NCBI GenBank assembly: GCA_030549495.1
Contig: JAUIRK010000965.1
Location: forward strand, 62,001 to 126,000
Direction of reading: 5' to 3'
Origin: Nectonema munidae
Lineage: Eukaryota; Nematomorpha; Nectonematoida; Nectonematidae
DNA: 64,000 nt
Shown here: piece by piece, positions 53,801 to 60,644 of the stretch
Layout of the letters: every line of letters starts with the position of its first letter
How positions within the stretch are numbered: position 1 is the stretch's first letter
Notes under the pieces: generated by a model
Seen by the model: only the letters and a program-made list of their open reading frames with translations
Told to the model about the DNA's origin: nothing
Database searches by the model: none
Position numbers and translations under genes: made by a program

Positions 53801-54022
53801 AAAAAAAAACTTTAAATATTTTTTTAAACAAATAAGGTATGGAACCATAACATTCTAAAGGATTCTTTCATGGGCTCAGCAATTGTTTCCATTGGTAACA
53901 AAGAAGGAAGCAGATGCGTGGAAGTGAAGCTAGAGAAAAAAGATACCTTCTTGCACAAAAGGAAGTCCTCTGGCTCCCTCCTCCTTTCTATTTCTTTGTC
54001 TTTTGATCTCAAAAAATTTTAA
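26662..54022 (+). CDS. CAPN5: Calpain-5-like cysteine protease gene, 12 coding exons
   Basis: A calcium-regulated intracellular cysteine protease. Coding exons: 26662-26820, 30841-30972, 35127-35323, 35686-35878, 39793-39998, 40059-40136, 43639-43834, 43887-44012, 45058-45266, 45325-45449, 46725-46864, 53837-54022. Every intron starts GT, ends AG and keeps phase. The total is 1947 nt (648 residues; human CAPN5 has 640). The protease core spans about residues 25-320 with catalytic Cys79 (NCWFVAAC), His246 (GHAYSVT) and Asn282 (NPWG), all present. Domain III (beta-sandwich) is about 320-495 and a C2 domain about 516-648. There is no EF-hand domain, as in CAPN5/CAPN6/TRA-3 and unlike classical calpains. 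Since the active Cys is kept, it is CAPN5-like rather than CAPN6-like. Start: the ATG at 26662 precedes the family's first conserved block (LFEDPLFPA), but upstream coding sequence is not excluded. Confidence 0.92.
27043..27057. repeat. Solo hAT-like terminus
   Basis: GGTTGAGAACCACTG equals, with one base difference, the right end of the intact hAT at 4705-4719. No left partner was found nearby, so it is an end left after deletion. Confidence 0.45.
28440..28620. repeat. CT-rich imperfect tandem tract
   Basis: Repeats of CTCTCTT with TCATTCAAGC spacers in imperfect tandem on the + strand, directly before a hAT-like terminus. A simple-repeat origin is likely. Confidence 0.55.
28627..28645. repeat. 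hAT-like left terminus, partner not found
   Basis: CAGTGGCGTAGCTAGATG is the consensus start of the element type at 11479-11863. No matching right end was found within a few kb. Confidence 0.4.
29115..29275 (-). repeat. Second SINE-like family, copy 2
   Basis: On the - strand: A-box-like TGGTTGAGATGATAGACTCAGC, B-box GGATTCGATTCC, then the shared tail GCCTTGTCAATGAAAACACA with TTACCTTTTACC. A tRNA-like head is clearer here than in copy 1. Confidence 0.6.
30021..30053 (-). repeat. AGGGGCGCA-type repeat end, copy 1
   Basis: On the - strand it begins CAGGGGCGCATATCCTTGAA then ATTATAGGAGG. The same block occurs at 30497-30530. These may be termini of a non-autonomous element; opposite ends not identified. 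Confidence 0.4.
30497..30530 (-). repeat. AGGGGCGCA-type repeat end, copy 2
   Basis: On the - strand it begins CAGGGGCGCACATCCTCAAA then ATTATTGGGGG, matching copy 1 about 475 bp away. Confidence 0.4.
30841..30972 (+). CDS. CAPN5: Calpain exon 2: catalytic cysteine
   Basis: 44 codons, phase 0 to 0. It carries [17 protein letters not shown], the calpain active-site block; Cys79 is the nucleophile. Acceptor TATTTAG, donor GTATAT. Confidence 0.93.
30973..35126 (+). other. CAPN5: Calpain intron 2
   Basis: About 4.15 kb of AT-rich DNA. It contains MITE copy E (34414-34527) and a short CT microsatellite at about 33604-33620. The frame at 32254-32553 on the - strand has no recognisable domain. Confidence 0.7.
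34414..34527. mobile_element. piggyBac-type MITE, copy E (decayed)
   Basis: Inverted ends GCCTGTTTAGTACCAATGTT and, read inward from the right, GCCATTTAGTATCAATGTT. TTAA follows on the right (34528-34531) and TTTA precedes on the left. The interior has GTAGACGAC and GTTCGTCTGCG motifs like the other copies. Confidence 0.65.
35127..35323 (+). CDS. CAPN5: Calpain exon 3: protease core
   Basis: It contains [20 protein letters not shown] and GHLVFTHS ... [12 protein letters not shown], standard protease-core motifs. It ends two bases into a codon before donor GTTAAT. Confidence 0.93.
35324..35685 (+). other. CAPN5: Calpain intron 3
   Basis: 362 bp. At 35612-35626 lies GGTTGAGAACCAATG, another hAT-like terminus, within 60 bp of the exon 4 acceptor. 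Its other end is not recognisable. Confidence 0.7.
35686..35878 (+). CDS. CAPN5: Calpain exon 4: GGN ... ALVDFTGG block
   Basis: The lysine codon is completed across the junction, then [11 protein letters not shown] and [11 protein letters not shown], conserved in calpains. It ends in phase 0 before GTAAGA. Confidence 0.93.
36445..36856. mobile_element. MITE with inverted repeats of about 70-85 bp
   Basis: The left arm (36445-36515) contains GGTGACTGAGAAATGG, GCGTGG, GAGA and CTGTAAGTATCTGGAAAATA. The right arm (about 36775-36856) carries the same blocks in the same order on the opposite strand. The centre of about 250 bp is pyrimidine-rich and non-coding. No TTAA or 8-bp duplication stands out, so the superfamily is undetermined. 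Confidence 0.65.
36960..37900 (-). pseudogene. piggyBac transposase remnant
   Basis: On the - strand, from high to low coordinates: [45 protein letters not shown], then [10 protein letters not shown] and [14 protein letters not shown], then KLAIVNAWI. These are piggyBac transposase landmarks (K-P-I-x-x-G-F-K, D-N-F-F, G-T-x-R-x-N-R, Y-N-x-x-M-G-G-x-D, V-N-A-W). Frames shift several times and the N-terminal part is missing. The region is bracketed by inverted copies of CTTATTTTAGGACC at about 36930-36947 and 38001-38024, possibly the ends of this copy, although no TTAA is evident there. Confidence 0.75.
38872..39084. mobile_element. hAT MITE with near-perfect 8-bp duplication
   Basis: 213 bp. 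The left end is CAGCGTTTTTCAAACTG and the right end is AAGTTTGAAAAAGGCTG, giving terminal inverted repeats of about 17 bp with two or three mismatches. Target duplication TCCTAAAG (38864-38871) versus TTCTAAAG (39085-39092). The interior has repeated GGGTCG/CGACCC motifs. It is the complete version of the copy at 13765. Confidence 0.82.
39180..39275 (+). repeat. tRNA-derived SINE, family 1, copy 3 (5'-truncated)
   Basis: Starts in the B-box region (GGGTTTGATTCG) and runs to GATGCGATACCGAT and an A-rich tail. The orientation is the same as the calpain gene. Confidence 0.65.
39463..39595 (+). repeat. tRNA-derived SINE, family 1, copy 4
   Basis: Head with CATCGTCTAGTAGTTG, B-box GGGTTCAATTCC, body GGAAGATTATCTCTTG and tail ATACCGACAAAAACG. 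It is more diverged in the head than copies 1 and 2. Confidence 0.65.
39793..39998 (+). CDS. CAPN5: Calpain exon 5: catalytic His and Asn
   Basis: It encodes [13 protein letters not shown] (His246) and [14 protein letters not shown] (Asn282). It ends two bases into a glycine codon before a 60-bp intron. Confidence 0.93.
39999..40058 (+). other. CAPN5: Calpain intron 5: 60 bp, in frame, no stop
   Basis: A GT...AAAAG intron of 60 bp, a multiple of three, with no in-frame stop. Unspliced RNA would add 20 residues (rich in Phe, Ile, Gln) between the catalytic Asn region and DDGEFW. Splicing gives the exact family alignment, so I treat it as an intron. Confidence 0.8.
40059..40136 (+). CDS. CAPN5: Calpain exon 6: DDGEFW block
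   Basis: 26 codons in all, with SPEWNKI and VFDDDGEFW, the end of the protease core. It joins exon 5 to give SDGSPEW, aligned with SDTSEEW of human CAPN5. Donor GTAAGT. Confidence 0.9.
40137..43638 (+). other. CAPN5: Calpain intron 6
   Basis: About 3.5 kb. It contains MITE copy C (40237-40364) and a C-over-G tract at 41580-41830. The - strand frame at 42433-42780 (115 codons) has no recognisable domain. Confidence 0.7.
40237..40364. mobile_element. piggyBac-type MITE, copy C
   Basis: 128 bp between TTAA at 40233-40236 and 40365-40368. Ends CCCATTTACG and TAAATGTG. Nearly identical over its length to copy B at 21.8 kb, including the TGTTCCTATTTTGGAACA palindrome, which suggests a recent common source. 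Confidence 0.82.
43639..43834 (+). CDS. CAPN5: Calpain exon 7: start of domain III
   Basis: Begins by completing the tryptophan codon, then [16 protein letters not shown], and ends GGCINF ... FNPQ before GTACAC. The following intron is only 52 bp. Confidence 0.92.
43887..44012 (+). CDS. CAPN5: Calpain exon 8: domain III
   Basis: 42 codons, phase 0 to 0: YFITTSS ... IYLTQEDTR ... KTIGVTLLK. This aligns with the beta-strand series following FFQNPQ in CAPN5. Confidence 0.87.
44013..45057 (+). other. CAPN5: Calpain intron 8
   Basis: About 1.05 kb, AT-rich. It contains an unassigned - strand frame (44517-44717), listed separately. Confidence 0.7.
44520..44700 (-). other. Unassigned antisense open frame in intron 8
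   Basis: About 57 codons following an acceptor-like CAG, with a coding-like composition: [19 protein letters not shown] and [17 protein letters not shown] do not recognise it. It could be an exon fragment of an inserted gene copy or chance. Confidence 0.18.
45058..45266 (+). CDS. CAPN5: Calpain exon 9: domain III
   Basis: It carries [48 protein letters not shown], all clearly homologous to CAPN5 domain III. It ends two bases into a serine codon. Confidence 0.92.
45325..45449 (+). CDS. CAPN5: Calpain exon 10: linker and first C2 strand
   Basis: Follows a 58-bp intron. KYDEPRHS corresponds to the LDEPPHT linker of CAPN5, and [17 protein letters not shown] is the first strand and loop of a C2 domain. 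Confidence 0.86.
45450..46724 (+). other. CAPN5: Calpain intron 10
   Basis: About 1.27 kb. A 37-codon open stretch with an AG before it and a GT after it lies at 46141-46251; it is discussed as a finding. Otherwise AT-rich. Confidence 0.65.
46725..46864 (+). CDS. CAPN5: Calpain exon 11: C2 domain
   Basis: [12 protein letters not shown] ... [16 protein letters not shown]. The phase fits exon 10 exactly. ADPYV and the W-x-E block are C2 hallmarks. Donor GTGAGT. Confidence 0.92.
47120..47725 (-). pseudogene. Tigger transposase, DDE catalytic part, decayed
   Basis: The open frame 47396-47725 has the first catalytic Asp in [12 protein letters not shown] and the conserved [10 protein letters not shown] ... 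KPFVIGK. Lower coordinates in other frames show [17 protein letters not shown] and IQPMDSG-like remnants. The segment that should hold the second catalytic Asp (a D-N-x-x-x-H type motif) is not recognisable and appears deleted. Confidence 0.75.
47634..48143 (-). pseudogene. Tigger transposase, N-terminal CENP-B-like DNA-binding part
   Basis: The ATG at 48143 opens a 169-codon frame. Residues about 8-60 form the first helix-turn-helix ([19 protein letters not shown] ... [12 protein letters not shown]) and about 70-140 the second CENP-B-type half, with [17 protein letters not shown] and [15 protein letters not shown]. This is typical of Tigger/pogo proteins and binds the terminal repeats. The frame shifts before the catalytic domain. 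Confidence 0.8.
48523..49957. mobile_element. Foldback element with 0.53-kb inverted arms and minisatellite ends
   Basis: Left arm 48523-49054 and right arm 49419-49957 are inverted copies of each other with only scattered differences, around a unique 364-bp centre. Each arm starts CGGT-CCTGG and then has a tandem array of roughly 15-17 bp units built on GGCCGTTTTGGTTTT (48533-48690 and 49790-49950). A non-repetitive arm body of about 360 bp follows. No transposase is present. Long inverted arms with internal tandem repeats are the definition of foldback elements. It lies inside the Tigger element. Target duplication not resolved. The reading frames over the arrays are by-products of the repeat. 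Confidence 0.85.
49958..50851 (-). other. Right part of the Tigger element
   Basis: Non-coding 5' side of the Tigger transposase gene beyond the foldback insertion. A 71-codon + strand frame at 50479-50694 shows no known domain. Confidence 0.5.
52488..52700 (-). other. Unassigned antisense coding-like frame
   Basis: About 66 codons to a stop after an acceptor-like AACTCAG. The composition is coding-like and clearly less AT-rich than its surroundings: [41 protein letters not shown] do not recognise a family. It lies in calpain intron 11 on the opposite strand. Confidence 0.25.
53837..54022 (+). CDS. CAPN5: Calpain exon 12: end of C2 domain and stop
   Basis: Reads [20 protein letters not shown], matching VWNNRVLKDEFLGQV of CAPN5 directly after the preceding exon's LHVA. 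It ends with [12 protein letters not shown] and a TAA at 54020-54022. Acceptor AATAAG. It is about 7 kb from exon 11 because a Tigger/foldback nest fills the intron. Confidence 0.85.
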   Translation, partial: VWNHNILKDSFMGSAIVSIGNKEGSRCVEVKLEKKDTFLHKRKSSGSLLLSISLSFDLKKF

Positions 54023-55770
54023 AACTTTCTTTCAATTGAAAATATATTTTTATTTTTTATACCGTTGTTGAACTGTTTTTTAACCGTTATATTTTGTGAA
54101 GACAATTATTGCTTTTAATTTGCTTTTATATTATTATGAATACAATACATTTTTACCTTTTTCCCTCTTGATAACTAAATTAATTTTTTTCTTATATATT
54201 GTACAAACGCTGCTTGATTGAATTCTCAAAATATGCGGCTTATTTTTTGGCCTTAGTGTCACTTATTATATTCCTTTCCTATTATACACCCATCTGTTCA
54301 GTTATAAAAGATTTTCCTGTATCGCGAAAGAGTAGCAGAAAAAAGTAATAAATTTTCTATACTATTCCATTTATACCATGATTTTGTTATATTGTTATAA
54401 ATATGGAACCAATAATATTTACTACCTATAAAACATATTTATAAAACACCCATAACAATATTTATACTTTAGAAAACTCGATAATAAATTTACCCTATAT
54501 TTATACCACATGGAAAAATTTTGTAGATGCTAGACTAACAACTTTGATGTATACATGATAAAAAATAAGTTTTAACAGTTTAACTTTTGAAAATCATTAT
54601 TTAAGAAATTAACTTTTGTAATTTTACTTCCCCTCCCTTAAAAATGACTAAAATTAGATTTTGTACTTAAAATAGATATTGTAGAAACTATTAATGGAAA
54701 GCGTAGCTGTTTTTACGTTAATTAATATTTTTAAGGTTTTATTTACGTCTGCACTCCAGAAACAGCCGATTTTTGTAGGTTGTTTGATGCGCCTTACATA
54801 CATAAGCCACCTACGCTGGTTTACAGACAACTACACGTCAACCGGCTCAGCCAATTTTTTATCTTATAAATCGATAGATTCACTTCTCATCTCAAGTAAT
54901 TGCTAATTCACTATTTTGCTGCCTACAGTTAGTGTCAAGAATGGGGAGTCAACTAAATAATTTAATGACTCCGTCCCCCGAAAAATATATCTACATCTTT
55001 TCACTTAAATCAATAAAAGCAAAATTAATTTCAATCAAAGTATCTGAATTACCCTGATTCCTCAGTCAATATTTTTTTAATAGCTCTGACATTTTGTCTC
55101 CTCCTCCGACTAAAGTAAAATATAGCTACATTTTTTCCCTTAAAACAATAAGAGCAAAATTAATTTTAATCAAACTATGTGAATTTTATATTCATTTCAA
55201 AATGTGTTTTTAATTCAAAGGTAATAGGTGTTGTGATTTATAAGCAACCCTGTCGTCAGATTCTAAGCACGAAGGGAGCCGGAAGCACATCTAGAGGAGA
55301 GGGCGTTACCCCTCCTTCTGAATAATTTTGTAGTTTCTGAATTATTTATCTTTATTTATATAATAATTATTTTTTTTTATTAATTCCTGGTTCATTGGAT
55401 ATAATAATTAATCGGAATTTCAACTATTGTTGATCAAAGGAAGTATATGGGAAGTATTCTCTATAATTTAAAGATTAGAAGATTTATCCCTGTTGATTTC
55501 AGTAACGGCAAGATTTAAGTTGACTTAACTCTCGCTTAATATTGTCTGAATTTATTTAATAAACTAAATTTTGAAAATATTTCGCGCGTCAATAAATTAG
55601 TTTGATCACTTATATCCAAACACATTTTCTCATTATTTTTGAACAGTTAGTCTGCTTTCTGGTTCAAACTCAATGAAAATAGTCAAAGTAGTACATTATA
55701 AAATATTAAATTATATGTAAATTCACAATATTTGTGCCATATTTCAAATTTTTGAATTTTGTTCAGAATC
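54023..55770. other. Downstream of calpain, no other gene recognised
   Basis: AT-rich. AATAAA-like signals are frequent and none can be singled out as the calpain polyadenylation site. The short dispersed repeat copy 2 is at 54771-54830. Confidence 0.4.
54771..54830 (+). repeat. Short dispersed repeat, copy 2
   Basis: Matches 23385-23440 (GTTTGATGCGCC, ACATACATAAGCCACCTACG) with few differences and the same orientation. Confidence 0.6.
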
Positions 55771-55772
55771 TG

Positions 55773-55980
55773 TTATGATGTCTGTAGTAAATCTGTGAAC
55801 AAGGATATGCTGTAATGAAAAGCATGTAACTGAGTATCGCTTGTGATTAACTGCAGTACGCTTAGAAGTCCCTGTCTATCTGTTGCTGAATAAGTGGGAG
55901 GTGTTGTTTGATCATCACGCTCTTTTATGGTGTTCTTACGAAGATGATTTCTTTCCGTCAACTTTTTTCCGCACCTGATA
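55773..55980 (-). other. Unassigned antisense coding-like frame
   Basis: About 69 codons to a stop: RDDQTTPPTYSATDRQGLLS, VLQLITSDTQLHAFHYS. It is less AT-rich than its surroundings. No family recognised. It could belong with the frame at 52488-52700 on the same strand, but no splice pair is evident. Confidence 0.2.
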
Positions 55981-56399
55981 TCATCTGTGTTGATAGTTGG
56001 TTACAATTTTCAATTATTTTTCACTGTCAATTAACAGTAGAAAAGTCATTTTACAAAAGCTTTTTTAATTAGAAATATTTTCAAGGCGCCATGTTTTTTG
56101 ACATTAAATATTTTCGAACATTTAGGTTAAATTTAATAAAATTTTGTGAATTAAGATTATTCAACTTTTTACCTCAATGGTTCACACGGGTTTTAGAAAA
56201 CAGATATAGTATAAAAAACAAATAGCTTCAGATTTATTTTACTTATATATAATATAAATGTAATTGGATTTGTAGAAAATAAGGTTGGCTGTGATGTAGG
56301 TACATGCTTTTAAGAATGCTAACTTTCTACACAGATTCACAGAATACAATAAAAGATCTTTAAATTGACAGTAAAATATCTCTATCCACACTAAGCCTA
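55981..56399. other. AT-rich DNA, no gene seen
   Basis: Nothing recognised. Confidence 0.4.
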
Positions 56400-57050
56400 G
56401 CTAAAAAATTATTCAACCCTAGTAAACACTTTACAATCAAACTCTTTTGGTGTCCCTCTCATTCATCCTCTTTTCACAACTTATTAATCGACTACCTATC
56501 AAAGTCGACACTCTCATCTTCACAATACTTTCTAAACCCATCTTTCCATTTATCAATTTTTGAACCATTCCTAAATAACTCAATCACAAATTAATGGCTT
56601 AACAACATATCTACCAGTTTAGCCCAATTCACCCTGAATACAACTTTTACACTTCTACGTAACATAACACGATGGTTCAGCGCATATTGCCCATGCTATG
56701 CATACCTTTTCAAAATAAAACTACACTCCAACCCTTTTTGCAGATTTGGATGACTTCACATTGAAACTCCTATCCACATCATCTTCCACTGCTCAATATT
56801 CTCGTTATCTCAACGCATTAAAATCATTGATAATATACTACTACACTTCTCAGATCTCTCTTCCTCCCTATTACCACTTCTGTCCCACCCAAAATCATTC
56901 ATCTCATTTCCACATTTATCAACTCAATAGAATCAATCCTCAACACCTCCCAAAATCTAATCCAATCATTAACAATTTAGACAAATACCTTTTCTCTAGA
57001 CAGAGTCATATGAATAACCATTAATCTGAACTCGCAATCTACCTTAAATT
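56400..57050. other. C-over-G strand-asymmetric tract, about 650 bp
   Basis: Very few G on the + strand, with C-rich words such as TCCACATCATCTTCCACTG. The 92-codon frame inside reflects the composition. Compare 22749-23335. No recognised domain on either strand. Confidence 0.45.
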
Positions 57051-57479
57051 AAACTTTTTAACTTTTATGTCATGTTCGTATATAACCCAATGTCTTTTTT
57101 TACCTACAAAATAAATTTTCTCAAAAACATGTAATAACCTTGTATGAAAAGGTCAAAAAATGCAGTAAAGGAAAGAGTCAAAACAGGTTGCTAAACTATT
57201 TTTGAATAAAAAGACTACCTTTCATAATATTTTAAAAAGAAAAAAATGAATATTTATAATATTATTAAGATATTCGCAATTTTGTTTAAAAAACGGATTT
57301 GCATGAGCTTAAATAGCGATGAAATCAACATTGTATGTTTCAGAAACCTCGTTCAAATAAAGATACCTATTATTTTATGTATTTAACATAACAACATAAT
57401 TTATTAAAATATTCGCATCGTTATTTACAGAAAAGAAATAAAATTGAACCGTGATCAAACATTTTCTCTTTCCAAAAAT
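57051..57479. other. AT-rich DNA, possibly LINE 3' flank
   Basis: No gene. The 3' end of the - strand LINE lies somewhere near 57480, but no poly-A tail could be fixed. Confidence 0.35.
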
Positions 57480-57651
57480 TATCGAGCCTGTTCTTGAAAA
57501 TATTTAATGACGGAGAATTAACAAAAAAAAATTAGGCAAAGAATTCCAATCATTTATCATACTTGTGAAAAAAATCTTTTTAAAAATACTCTTTCTAAAC
57601 TTGTAAGAGTGAAATCTTTAGGAGAATTCTGGTAAACTTGTGAAATTGTTC

Positions 57652-58990
57652 TCAAATTACCATTTGCAATATTGGATACAGTAACCATATCATTCTTTTG
57701 AATCTGTACATCATCGAGGGCAAATTCAACCTTTTTAGTCTTTCTTTATATTTCGAATGTTTCATTCCAAGAATCTTTTTGGTGATTTTTCTTTGGACTC
57801 TTTTAATGTTTGCAGCATCACAGGAATAAAAAGGATAAGCAATGACGTTTTCATACTCTAAAATCCGCCTAATAAGTGTTTTATATAGAAGTGGAGCTGT
57901 TTTGGCATCAAACAAAGCGAAACATATGTGCCCTTTATGAAAAACTTGGAAAGCCTTTGACACTCTCATTGAGATATTTTCTCTAGAATTAAGTTTAATG
58001 TTGACAATTACACCAAGATCTTTCTGCATATCCACTTTTTTCAATTTATGTCCTCCAATGAGAAATGATTTATCATTTTGTAATCCCATTTGTAGGTGGG
58101 TACACTTGTCTAGATTCATTTCCATTTTCCATCTACTACACAAATGAAAGATGCTAATTAATTCACTCTGCAAGTTAGCTTTACCAGCAGAATTAGACAC
58201 CTTTTAAATTTTAATATCATCAGCAAACACTTTTAGTTCGGAGCTAACTATTTTTAAGAGATCATTCAAGAAGATATTAAATAGCAAGGGACCCAGAACA
58301 GATCCTTGTGGAACACGACTTGTAAGTGGGTTTTCTTGGGAATAAATCCCATTTACAACAATAATTTGTTTTATATCTTTAAAGAAATCGTTTAATAATA
58401 ATCACAGTAAGTTTCCTTTTATGCTAAATCATTCTAGCTTATCAATCAAATATTTATGTGGAATGGAGTCAAAAGCTTTGTGAAAATCATGGTAAAGCAT
58501 GTATCATTCAGCTCAAGTAGATGAAACAAATCGTTTTGAAACTCTAATAGGTTCGTTATAGTAGATTTACCATTCATAAATCCATGCTGATTCAAATTAA
58601 AAAACTCAAGACTTTCTATATGGCTGGCAATTTTCTCAGCTCTAAACGGCTCAAAAACCTTACAGAGAATTGGGTTGAGGCTTATAGGTCTATAATTGTT
58701 ATAAAATTTACTATCTTTAGTTTTGAGTACAGGTATGACTAAAGCTGTTTTCCATAAATCTAAATTTTTTCCACTAAAGACTTTTCATAAAGCATTTTAA
58801 CTGGAATAGCTAAAACAGCATGTAATTTACTGATAATGTATGGATGTAAGTTATCAATACGAAGGGACTTGAACTTGTCTAGGCTTTTCAACTTATTACA
58901 TATTGTCCCTATATCAAAATTAATAGAGTCAATTATAACGTTACAAGTGGCCAAAAAGCAGTATTTATAAATGCATGTCGAAAACAAGAA
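57652..58990 (-). pseudogene. LINE reverse transcriptase domain
   Basis: Read from high to low coordinates: DNLHPYIISKLHAVLAIPV (fingers), then HGFMNGKST, then YHDFHKAFDSIPHKYL (first catalytic Asp region), then VPQGSVLGPLLFNIFLND, then VFADDIKI (catalytic Asp pair, about 58210-58230), then MNLDKCTHLQMG, QKDLGVIVN and KTLIRRILEYENVIAYPFYS of the thumb. The last 182 codons are open. It would copy LINE RNA into DNA at the nicked target; this copy is inactive. Confidence 0.82.
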
Positions 58991-59199
58991 CTAAAGTACT
59001 CATTAAATGTATTAGCTCTCTCAACATCTGTCGATAAACGAAACCCATCAGATCCAACTAGTTCAGGGAAATTGCCTTTTTCCTTTCGATTTATGTACGA
59101 CTAAATTTTTTTAGGACTGAAAGACCACCAGAATTTCCTATTCTTGTTGTTTCAGTTGCGAGGTGAGAAAACATTTTTATTGTAATAAATTTAAAAAAT

Positions 59200-59690
59200 T
59201 TTGATGTTTATCAGTGTTATTATAATTCGAATTCCAATTAATTTCAGAGTAATTGAAATCTTTTGGAACTATTATATTACTATGTCAAAATTTTGAGTAA
59301 AGTAAACTAAGAAGGGAAATTATTTCATTTGAAGATTCCAAAAAAAGAGAATTAGGACTTCTGTATATACAACAAAATATGAATTCTTGGTTTTTGAATA
59401 TAACTCTTAAAGTGAGATACTTAATAAATCTACGGTCAAAAAATTCAATAACTTTAAACAAAACATCTTTATGCAAATAAAATAATATCCCGATAAAGTA
59501 TTAGAATAGGAGTAAAAATTTCGAACTATTACAAAATTCTCTATATCATAGACAGTAGGATTGATCAAAATAGACTTCTTCTTTGAAAGAACTTCAGTCA
59601 CTGCAGCTACTGAAATTTTCCCATCATTCAAAATATTGGACAATTTCTCTCATTTACTCAATAATTGGTTAGCGTTAGTATAATATACAG
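59200..59690 (-). pseudogene. LINE AP-type endonuclease domain
   Basis: VYYTNANQLLSKWEKL (the usual N-terminal Y-T-N-A/I-x-S-L motif), AAVTEVLSKK (the catalytic Glu motif, T-E), FIFCCIYRSPNS, and NYSEINW further down. Motif order fits the apurinic-type endonuclease of CR1/jockey-group LINEs. Frames are broken. Confidence 0.7.
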
Positions 59691-59850
59691 ATATATTACT
59701 TAGAATACTTCTTTTTAAATTGCATAAGAAAGCTGTAGAAAAATCTACTCCGAAGCTGTTATACTAAGTTTTTCCATTACTTTCTTCCTTATAATTTTTA
59801 AATCTTTTAAATTATCTCCTGAAACTATTCTGGACTTATTTATTAAATAT

Positions 59851-60644
59851 TGTAAAAGAAAAGAATAAAATTAAAACCTGTAAATTTTAAATTATACAAT
59901 TTTAAAAGATAATAATTTTAAATTTTAATAAAAGTTTACCTTTTAAGCTCCATTCAAAAAGCTAGGTCAATTACAATAAACAGATCTAAATTCTGATAGT
60001 GAAAATTAGATTTAAATTTAATCTTTTGGAATTTAAAATAAAAAGGGCTCACCTATAAGCATAAGAAAATTTTTTTTATATTTTTTTAAGAAAATTAATT
60101 TTAACAAACCCATTTTTTAATGGCTACTAAAAATTATTTGTCTCTTGCAGGACAGGCTGCTTTCTATAATATGCTTCTGAATGTGAAATTTAACAAAATA
60201 TTTTTTCTAAATTATCAAGGTTTCTAAGGAAATTGAAACATGCATATTTTTTAATAAAATTTTCTTATTTTCATTATAGCCCTTATAGAACCCGCTTTCA
60301 AAGCTACACTTTTCAATTTGTATAACTTCATTGTTTTAAATATACTTTGCAAATAACCAAGACTGTACTGAAAAAACTTAGGAATTTGGTTTTCTAGCTA
60401 ATAATTATTTCTCGAAGATCTAGTGATTATTTCAAAATAAGCTGAACGTATGACGGTATGACTATATATGGACTGATTTCGTGGATTTAATTTTTTTTAC
60501 ATTTGATTTTAATCAAAATAAATATTAAGATTTCATAATATATATGCCGAATAAAGAAAAAAAATGCATTAACACTAATTAAGTTTACAAAATGAAAAAC
60601 CATTAATATTTTAGAGGGTTGGACTTAAACTAATGCTGCGTTCA
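59851..60644. other. AT-rich DNA, no gene seen
   Basis: No recognised feature. Confidence 0.4.

Larger units (their letters stand above)
46865..53836 (+). other. CAPN5: Calpain intron 11
   Basis: About 7.0 kb, enlarged by a Tigger element that contains a foldback element. 50852-53836 has no recognised repeat. It includes a possible hAT-like end at 53034 and an unassigned - strand frame at 52488-52700. Confidence 0.75.
57480..59850 (-). mobile_element. Non-LTR retrotransposon (jockey/CR1-type LINE), degenerate
   Basis: The - strand order is endonuclease (about 59690-59200), linker (about 59050-58900), then reverse transcriptase (about 58990-57650). The polymerase has the palm motif FADD and the preceding PQGSVLGPLLFNIFLNDL. 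ORF1 is missing apart from a possible tail at 59760-59850, so the copy is 5'-truncated. Several stops and frame changes. Confidence 0.82.
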
